5,623 nucleotides of DNA, taken from positions 1 to 5,623 of the forward strand of contig CADEHD010000151.1 of the NCBI GenBank assembly GCA_902827055.1. The letters run 5' to 3'. The stretch's first letter is position 1, and each line of letters begins with the position of its first letter. This stretch comes from an uncultured Chloroflexota bacterium (GTDB taxonomy: Bacteria > Chloroflexota > Dehalococcoidia > UBA2979). A program made the translations under genes and the position numbers. The notes below the pieces were generated by a model. It made no database searches and was not told the DNA's origin. It saw only the letters and a list, made by a program, of their open reading frames with translations. Positions 5,377 to 5,623 of the stretch are shown here, in pieces.

Positions 5377-5417
5377 CGAAGTCGAAGAACCGGGCCTGAC
5401 GCGATTCTTCGACTTCG
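5377..5417 (-). terminator. Long perfect hairpin after the right-edge gene
   Basis: CGAAGTCGAAGAA (5377-5389) and TTCTTCGACTTCG (5405-5417) form a perfect 13-bp stem with a 15-base loop. On the minus strand it starts 13 bases after the TGA at 5431-5433. The stem is less GC-rich than its surroundings and no T-tract follows, but the position fits a terminator or 3'-end stabiliser. Confidence 0.65.
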
Positions 5418-5430
5418 CCGGCGGCTCGGG

Positions 5431-5623
5431 TCAGGGGCAGACCTGGAACGAGAGGCCGTCGCTGAGCGACGTGGTCTGGTTCGAGGTGTTGAGCGGGTCG
5501 CGGTACCAGAGCTGGAGCGAGACGCCTTGGCCGGCGGAGGGGACCTTGGCCGGGTTGGCGGTCGACCAGTACGCGTTGAGGTCGGCCGAGAAGCTGCCGT
5601 CGCACACGCCGACGGTGCCGCTG
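5431..5623 (-). CDS. Paralogous protein with the WYRDPL...SD tail, C-terminal end (5' part beyond the window)
   Basis: Sixty-three C-terminal residues plus a TGA stop are visible; the gene enters from the right edge. It begins SGTVGVCDGSF, continues DLNAYW, and ends WYRDPLNTSNQTTSLSD followed by GLSFQVCP. This matches the end of the 426-residue protein position by position apart from a two-residue gap and scattered changes. Unlike that protein it ends Val-Cys-Pro, and it lacks the CATC pair after the Trp. By hand count only one of 63 codons ends in A or T, against eight of 65 in the neighbour's tail, so the two copies have diverged in codon use. It is on the same strand as the neighbour, with its own hairpin after the stop, which suggests a separate transcription unit. 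Export is inferred from the relative's signal peptide. Confidence 0.85.
   Translation of the reverse strand, partial: SGTVGVCDGSFSADLNAYWSTANPAKVPSAGQGVSLQLWYRDPLNTSNQTTSLSDGLSFQVCP
5434..5623 (-). repeat. C-terminal tail, copy 2 of 2
   Basis: This is the partner of the tail at 3677-3874. All visible residues of the right-edge gene belong to the repeated module, and the copy is cut by the window edge. The most conserved part is WYRDPLxTSNQTTSLSD. Confidence 0.85.

Overview
The window is high-GC bacterial DNA. All coding regions strongly prefer G or C at third codon positions. No rRNA, tRNA, CRISPR array or insertion sequence was seen. The right half carries secreted proteins with a shared C-terminal tail (WYRDPL-x-TSNQTTSLSD). 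From memory this resembles exported proteins of Planctomycetota; no search was run. The left half (SbcC, 4-TM holin-family membrane protein, Yip1-like protein, Gfo/Idh/MocA oxidoreductase, OmpR-like regulator) could come from several high-GC phyla, including Gemmatimonadota or Planctomycetota. The organism is therefore not settled.

Layout: (1) 3-221 (+): C-terminal end of an SbcC-type DNA-repair ATPase. (2) 218-637 (-): small four-helix membrane protein, tail to tail with sbcC; the two stop codons overlap inside one CTAG. (3) 717-1256 (+): Yip1-like membrane protein, with a TTG start chosen from a strong ribosome binding site. (4) 1257-2294 (-): Gfo/Idh/MocA oxidoreductase with an altered EKP motif, directly abutting the previous stop. 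(5) 2427-3125 (+): OmpR-type regulator whose receiver domain has lost the phosphorylation residues, possibly read from a leaderless transcript. (6) 3126-3673: a scar region. It holds the C-terminal end of a beta-helix-like protein (- strand, stop at 3250) and the C-terminal end of an unknown protein (+ strand, stop at 3527). Their missing 5' ends meet at a 7-bp tandem repeat (3376-3389). (7) 3674-4954 (-): a complete 426-residue secreted, cysteine-containing protein with a DUF3344-like N-terminal part and a distinctive C-terminal module. (8) 4955-5430: leader and spacer, no convincing gene. (9) 5431-5623 (-): the C-terminal end of a second protein with the same tail, a paralogue of gene 7.

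The left-hand genes are mostly arranged as convergent or divergent singletons rather than operons, so their functions cannot be linked by cotranscription. The right-hand genes form a tandem family of secreted proteins on the minus strand, each with its own terminator-like hairpin. The most interesting points are the scar at about 3380, the duplicated C-terminal module, the degenerate receiver domain and the altered EKP motif. I see no defence, CRISPR or biosynthetic system here.
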